A stretch of 64,000 bases of DNA from Mycobacterium sp. 236(2023) (GTDB lineage Bacteria > Actinomycetota > Actinomycetes > Mycobacteriales > Mycobacteriaceae): NCBI RefSeq assembly GCF_029623955.1, contig NZ_JARSBP010000002.1, forward strand, positions 682,001 through 746,000, given 5' to 3'. Of this stretch, positions 60,517-64,000 are shown piece after piece. Each line of letters starts with the position of its first letter. The stretch's first letter is position 1. The translations under genes were made by a program, and so were the position numbers. Below the pieces are notes generated by a model. That model was not told the origin of the DNA. It did not search any database and saw nothing but the letters and a program-made list of their open reading frames with translations.

Positions 60517-62262
60517 GTGAGTGACCCGATCCCAGCTCCAGGCAACGGGCAGACATTCCTGGGCCCTGACCAGCGCGGTCGCGCCTGGGAGCGGCTCAGC
60601 AGCGAACAGTTCGACGTCATCGTCATCGGCGGGGGCATCGTCGGGGCGGGTGCCGCCCTGGACGCGGCCACCCGCGGCCTGAAGGTGGCGCTTGTCGAGG
60701 CGCGCGATTTCGCGTCCGGGACGTCGAGTCGCAGCAGCAAGATGTTCCACGGCGGGTTGCGCTATCTCGAGCAGCTGGAGTTCGGGCTGGTGCGGGAAGC
60801 ACTGCACGAGCGTGAGCTGTCGCTGACGACGCTGGCGCCGCATTTGGTGAAACCGCTGCCGTTCCTGTTCCCGCTGACCAAGCGGTACTGGGAGAGGCCC
60901 TACATCGCAGCCGGCATCTTCCTCTATGACCAACTGGGCGGTTCGAAATCCGTTCCGGCACAGAAGCATCTGACGCGTTCGGGTGCTCTCCGGCTGTCGC
61001 CGGGGCTGAAGCGCAGTTCCCTCATCGGCGGGATCCGCTATTACGACACGGTCGTCGACGATGCGCGCCACACCACGACCGTCGCGCGCACCGCGGCGCA
61101 TTACGGTGCTGTCGTCCGGACGTCGACGCAGGTGGTGGCGTTGCTGCGCGAGGGTGACCGGGTCACCGGTGTGCGGGTGCGGGACTCCGAGGACGGCGCC
61201 GTCACCGAGGTGCGGGGCCACGTGGTCGTCAACGCCACCGGCGTGTGGACCGACGAGATCCAGGCGCTGTCGAAGCAGCGCGGCCGGTTCCGGGTGCGCG
61301 CGTCCAAGGGCGTGCACATCGTGGTGCCGCGGGACCGTGTCGTCAGCGAGGTGGCGATCATCCTGCGTACCGAGAAGTCGGTGCTGTTCGTCATCCCGTG
61401 GGGCACGCACTGGATCATCGGGACCACCGACACCGACTGGAATCTCGACCTTGCCCACCCGGCCGCGACGAAGGCCGACATCGACTACATCTTGGGTCAC
61501 GTCAACAAGGTGCTGGCCACCCCGCTGACCCACGACGACATCGACGGGGTCTATGCCGGGCTGCGTCCGCTGCTGGCGGGGGAGAGCGAAGAGACCTCGA
61601 AGCTCTCGCGTGAGCATGCGGTGGCGGTACCGTCGCCGGGACTGGTGGCGATTGCCGGCGGCAAGTACACCACCTATCGCGTGATGGCCGAGGATGCGAT
61701 CGACGCTGCCGCCGAGTTCATCCCGACGCGGGTGGCGAAATCGATCACCGAGAAGGTCCCGTTGATGGGAGCTGACGGATACTTCGCTCTGGTCAACCAA
61801 ACAGGAAGTGTCGGTTCGCATTACGATCTGCATCCGTATCGGGTCAGGCATCTGTTGGATCGCTACGGTTCGCTGATCGGGGAAGTGCTCAAGTTCGCCG
61901 AAGACCGACCTGAACTGCTGGGACCGATCACCGAGGCGCCGGTCTACCTCAAAGTCGAAGCGGCCTATGCGGCCGCGGCCGAGGGGGCGCTGCACCTCGA
62001 AGACATCCTCGCCCGCCGGATGCGCATCTCCATCGAGTACCCCCACCGGGGCGTCGACTGTGCGCGTGAGGTCGCCGAAGTCGTTGCGCCCATTCTGGGT
62101 TGGAGCCCCGAGGACGTCGACCGTGAAGTTCAGACGTACCTGGCCCGGGTCGAGGCCGAGGTGCGTTCCCAGACCCAACCCGACGACGCGTCCGCAGATG
62201 CGTTGCGGGCCGCTGCTCCTGAGGCGCGGGCCGAGATCCTTGAGCCGGTACCGCTGAATTGA
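60517..62262 (+). CDS. glpD2: Glycerol-3-phosphate dehydrogenase (FAD, respiratory)
   Basis: 581 residues. VIVIGGGIVGAGAALDAA binds FAD; GTSSRSSKMFHGGLRYLEQ and FVIPWGTHWIIGTTDTDW are conserved GlpD blocks; the C-terminal helical domain follows (about 420-560). Oxidises glycerol 3-phosphate to DHAP, feeding electrons to quinone. GTG start. Coupled to the pseudouridine synthase by TTGA overlap. Confidence 0.93.
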   Translation: MSDPIPAPGNGQTFLGPDQRGRAWERLSSEQFDVIVIGGGIVGAGAALDAATRGLKVALVEARDFASGTSSRSSKMFHGGLRYLEQLEFGLVREALHERELSLTTLAPHLVKPLPFLFPLTKRYWERPYIAAGIFLYDQLGGSKSVPAQKHLTRSGALRLSPGLKRSSLIGGIRYYDTVVDDARHTTTVARTAAHYGAVVRTSTQVVALLREGDRVTGVRVRDSEDGAVTEVRGHVVVNATGVWTDEIQALSKQRGRFRVRASKGVHIVVPRDRVVSEVAIILRTEKSVLFVIPWGTHWIIGTTDTDWNLDLAHPAATKADIDYILGHVNKVLATPLTHDDIDGVYAGLRPLLAGESEETSKLSREHAVAVPSPGLVAIAGGKYTTYRVMAEDAIDAAAEFIPTRVAKSITEKVPLMGADGYFALVNQTGSVGSHYDLHPYRVRHLLDRYGSLIGEVLKFAEDRPELLGPITEAPVYLKVEAAYAAAAEGALHLEDILARRMRISIEYPHRGVDCAREVAEVVAPILGWSPEDVDREVQTYLARVEAEVRSQTQPDDASADALRAAAPEARAEILEPVPLN

Positions 62263-63119
62263 GGCCTCGCCCGCTGCCGGATCGGGACGGCCTCGGACCG
62301 GCGCGGGTCAGACTGCGCGGGGGAGCGGTCCTGGTCGAGATGGCCGACCGCTTCGGCGAACCTGCTGCTGCGAAAGTCCTTGCCGGAGAGGTGTTCTGCG
62401 CCGACGGCACAGTCGTGACCGCGTCGACGGTGCTGCCGCCGAACTCGCATGTATTCCTGTACCGCGATCTGCCCGACGAAGTGCCCGTTCCCTTCGACAT
62501 TCCCATTCTGTACCGCGACAGCGACATCGTCGTCGTGGACAAGCCGCACTTCCTCGCGACCATGCCGCGCGGCCGGCACGTCGTCCAGACGGCACTGGTC
62601 CGGCTCCGGCGGGAATTGGCGTTGCCCGATCTGAGTCCTGCACATCGGCTCGACCGACTGACCGCGGGTGTTCTGCTGTTCACCGTCCGCCGCGAGATCC
62701 GCGGCGCGTACCAGACCCTGTTCGCGCGCGGGGAAGTGACGAAGATCTACCTGGCGCACTCCTCGACGGACACCGAGCTGGAGTTGCCCGTGACGGTTCG
62801 AAGCCGAATCGTCAAGCGGCGGGGGAGTTTGCAAGCGGTGGAGGAGCCAGGTGAGCCGAACGCGGAGACGCTGGTCGAGCATGTCGACGGTCTGTACCGA
62901 CTGTCCCCGAGGACGGGTCGTACTCACCAGCTACGCGTGCACATGTCGAGGCTCGGCGTGCCGATCACCGGAGATCCGTTGTATCCCAACATCATCGACG
63001 TCGATCCCGCTGACTTCTCCGCACCGCTGGCGCTTCTCGCGCAGTCGCTGGAGTTCAGGGATCCGCTGACGGGCATCTACCGCCGATTCGCCAGTGATCG
63101 GATGGTGGCGGGCGGATAG
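62259..63119 (+). CDS. RluA-family pseudouridine synthase
   Basis: 286 residues. The catalytic Asp is in HRLDRLTAGVLLF; VVDKPHFLATMPRG and RTGRTHQLRVHMSRLGVPITGD are conserved blocks. An N-terminal S4-like segment is weak. TTG at 62259 overlaps the glpD2 stop (TTGA). Equivalent to Rv3300c. Target RNA not known. Confidence 0.88.
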   Translation: MRPRPLPDRDGLGPARVRLRGGAVLVEMADRFGEPAAAKVLAGEVFCADGTVVTASTVLPPNSHVFLYRDLPDEVPVPFDIPILYRDSDIVVVDKPHFLATMPRGRHVVQTALVRLRRELALPDLSPAHRLDRLTAGVLLFTVRREIRGAYQTLFARGEVTKIYLAHSSTDTELELPVTVRSRIVKRRGSLQAVEEPGEPNAETLVEHVDGLYRLSPRTGRTHQLRVHMSRLGVPITGDPLYPNIIDVDPADFSAPLALLAQSLEFRDPLTGIYRRFASDRMVAGG

Positions 63120-63180
63120 TGTGCGCTCAGATCGCGACTCCCCTCGGTCGATCGCGCATGATCGCGATCTGAGCGCACAC
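63119..63180. terminator. Long perfect inverted repeat after the RluA gene
   Basis: GTGTGCGCTCAGATCGCGA at 63119-63137 pairs exactly with 63162-63180, 19 bp, around 24 bases. The left arm starts on the last base of the stop codon, so it is placed as a terminator. Confidence 0.75.
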
Positions 63181-63599
63181 CGGAAGCGTTGTGACGCGAT
63201 TTCCGTTCCGTGCCCGCGCGGCCCCGACTCCGCACACACGGCAATGTACTGCATCCGCAAAGAGTTCGCTGACCGATTTGGCTTCCCCGTCAATCTACGC
63301 CCTGACTAGGCAAAGCTCCGACAAGTCGTTTGTATAGTTCATTTGCGCACTAGGCTGAATTTCGGCTACTAAGCGCGGTGTTTGCGCTGGCGTCATACCA
63401 AGGTCAAATGCTGTATCTATGCGCGAAAACGCGCCGTCACAGTGCAAGTGCGGCAAAGATCACGCAGTCCTTGGGTGCAGTGCTCGCGTGCGCACGTCGA
63501 CCGCTTCGTGTTGCGCGAGTTGAGCCTCATGGCGGCGTAACGGCTGCCACAATCTGCAAGATGTCGGCGGCGTCGACCGCCCGAAGCAGAGGAGTGGCC
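63181..63599. other. About 420 bases with no supported gene
   Basis: Lower GC than neighbours, particularly 63300-63440. A small hairpin GCGCGAAAACGCGC lies at 63421-63434. AGAGGAG at 63588 is the likely RBS of the following gene. No ORF with coding character seen. Confidence 0.5.
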
Positions 63600-63866
63600 T
63601 TGCGTACGAGCTGGCTCGTGGTGGCGGCAGCAGTGGTCCTGGGAGGGGCTCTGGCGCCCGCCCCGCCAAGCCGGGCGGTGGTCTGCGGGTCGGTCGGTGG
63701 CGTGCATCTGGACGTCACCGGTTGCTCGGACCCGTTGTCCGAGCTCAACGACGTCCTGGACTATCCCCCGCCCCCGCCGCCTCCGCCGGTGTACATCCCG
63801 CCGACGCCGAACGTCGCGGTCTGTGCCGACGTCGGACGCAGGATCAACGTGAGCGGGTGCATCTGA
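63600..63866 (+). CDS. Small proline-rich secreted protein
   Basis: About 88 residues from TTG at 63600 (RBS AGAGGAG 5 bases before); ATG 63561 in frame is an alternative. Signal peptide TSWLVVAAAVVLGGALAPAPPS, then a Cys pair motif VCGSVGGVHLDVTGC, a Pro-rich stretch DYPPPPPPPPVYIPPTP and a second motif VCADVGRRINVSGC. Each motif has Cys-x11/12-Cys, so two small disulfide loops are likely. Its stop overlaps the SDR start (TGATG). Confidence 0.72.
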   Translation: MRTSWLVVAAAVVLGGALAPAPPSRAVVCGSVGGVHLDVTGCSDPLSELNDVLDYPPPPPPPPVYIPPTPNVAVCADVGRRINVSGCI

Positions 63867-64000
63867 TGGACCGTTCGTCTTTCGACCGGCTTTTCGACAT
63901 GACCGATCGGACCGTCATCGTCACCGGCGGCACGCGCGGGATCGGGCTGGCCCTCGCGGAGGGATACATCCTGGCCGGCGCCCGCGTCGTCGTCGCGAGC
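63866..64000 (+). CDS. Short-chain dehydrogenase/reductase, 3' end cut by window
   Basis: About 45 residues visible. VIVTGGTRGIGLALAEGY is the Rossmann TGxxxGIG motif of classical SDRs, followed by ARVVVAS. ATG at 63866 is coupled to the proline-rich protein gene. NAD(P)-dependent oxidoreductase; substrate unknown because the catalytic part is outside. Confidence 0.85.
   Translation, partial: MDRSSFDRLFDMTDRTVIVTGGTRGIGLALAEGYILAGARVVVAS

Overview
The window is about 64 kb of high-GC chromosomal DNA from a fast-growing type Mycobacterium (Mycolicibacterium). The evidence is the gene set and its order: metX-metZ, trpS, a D,D-carboxypeptidase, sigJ, sdhBADC, cdd-add, upp-pmmB, deoD, amiB1-amiA1, lpdA, glpD2 and an RluA synthase. 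From memory this follows the M. tuberculosis H37Rv segment Rv3341 down to about Rv3300c, in the opposite orientation. Frequent GTG/TTG starts, 1-4 bp start/stop overlaps, leaderless-looking promoters, LLM/F420-type oxidoreductases, an MmpL transporter and a type VII-like EspC small protein all fit. No rRNA, tRNA, CRISPR array, prophage or complete insertion sequence was seen.

Layout. 1-2.5 kb: methionine synthesis by acetylation and direct sulfhydrylation (metX, metZ) behind a SAM-IV riboswitch. 2.5-9.7 kb: hydrolases, xthA, a MarR regulator divergent from a mycothiol-type DinB protein, trpS, a BrkB-family membrane protein and a penicillin-binding D,D-carboxypeptidase. 9.9-15.6 kb: a membrane metallophosphoesterase with an internal Tat-like motif, a 50-residue small ORF, two overlapping acyl-CoA synthetase genes and a divergent GAF-LuxR regulator. 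15.6-18.5 kb: a small secreted protein, a haloperoxidase-like hydrolase with an NTF2-like partner, and an SMP-30-like protein. 18.5-26.6 kb: an apparent polyamine/GABA utilisation region (class III aminotransferase, Lrp regulator, aminobutyraldehyde dehydrogenase, succinate-semialdehyde dehydrogenase, stress protein, APC permease) with a VapBC pair inserted in the middle. 26.7-29.2 kb: an ECF41 sigma factor (sigJ) with a likely target promoter upstream of a carboxymuconolactone-decarboxylase gene. 29.3-33.2 kb: an AI-2E-family exporter, a CGNR regulator with a neighbouring hydrolase, and a globin-coupled diguanylate cyclase.

33.4-40.9 kb: succinate dehydrogenase, nucleoside salvage (cdd, add, without deoA between them), the conserved Rv3311-type protein and an F420-type oxidoreductase. 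40.9-46.7 kb: an accessory block where the M. tuberculosis map has sapM. It holds a 1156-residue surface protein made of 30 calcium-loop (thrombospondin type 3-like) repeats, a small membrane protein, and an EspC-like/NlpC-P60 gene pair. 46.7-53.7 kb: upp, pmmB, MarR with an AbrB-type membrane protein, purine nucleoside phosphorylase and two M20 amidohydrolases. 53.7-57.3 kb: a TetR regulator divergent from an MmpL transporter that lacks an adjacent mmpS. 57.5-64 kb: an AbiEi/DUF559-type gene bracketed by inverted copies of a roughly 65-bp palindromic repeat, then a gamma-glutamylcyclotransferase, lpdA, glpD2, a pseudouridine synthase, a small proline-rich secreted protein and the start of an SDR gene.

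The most unusual items are the calcium-repeat protein with its internal 585-bp duplication, the palindromic repeat family bracketing the nuclease-like gene, the ECF41 regulon candidate, and the metallophosphoesterase that may need both Sec and Tat for insertion.
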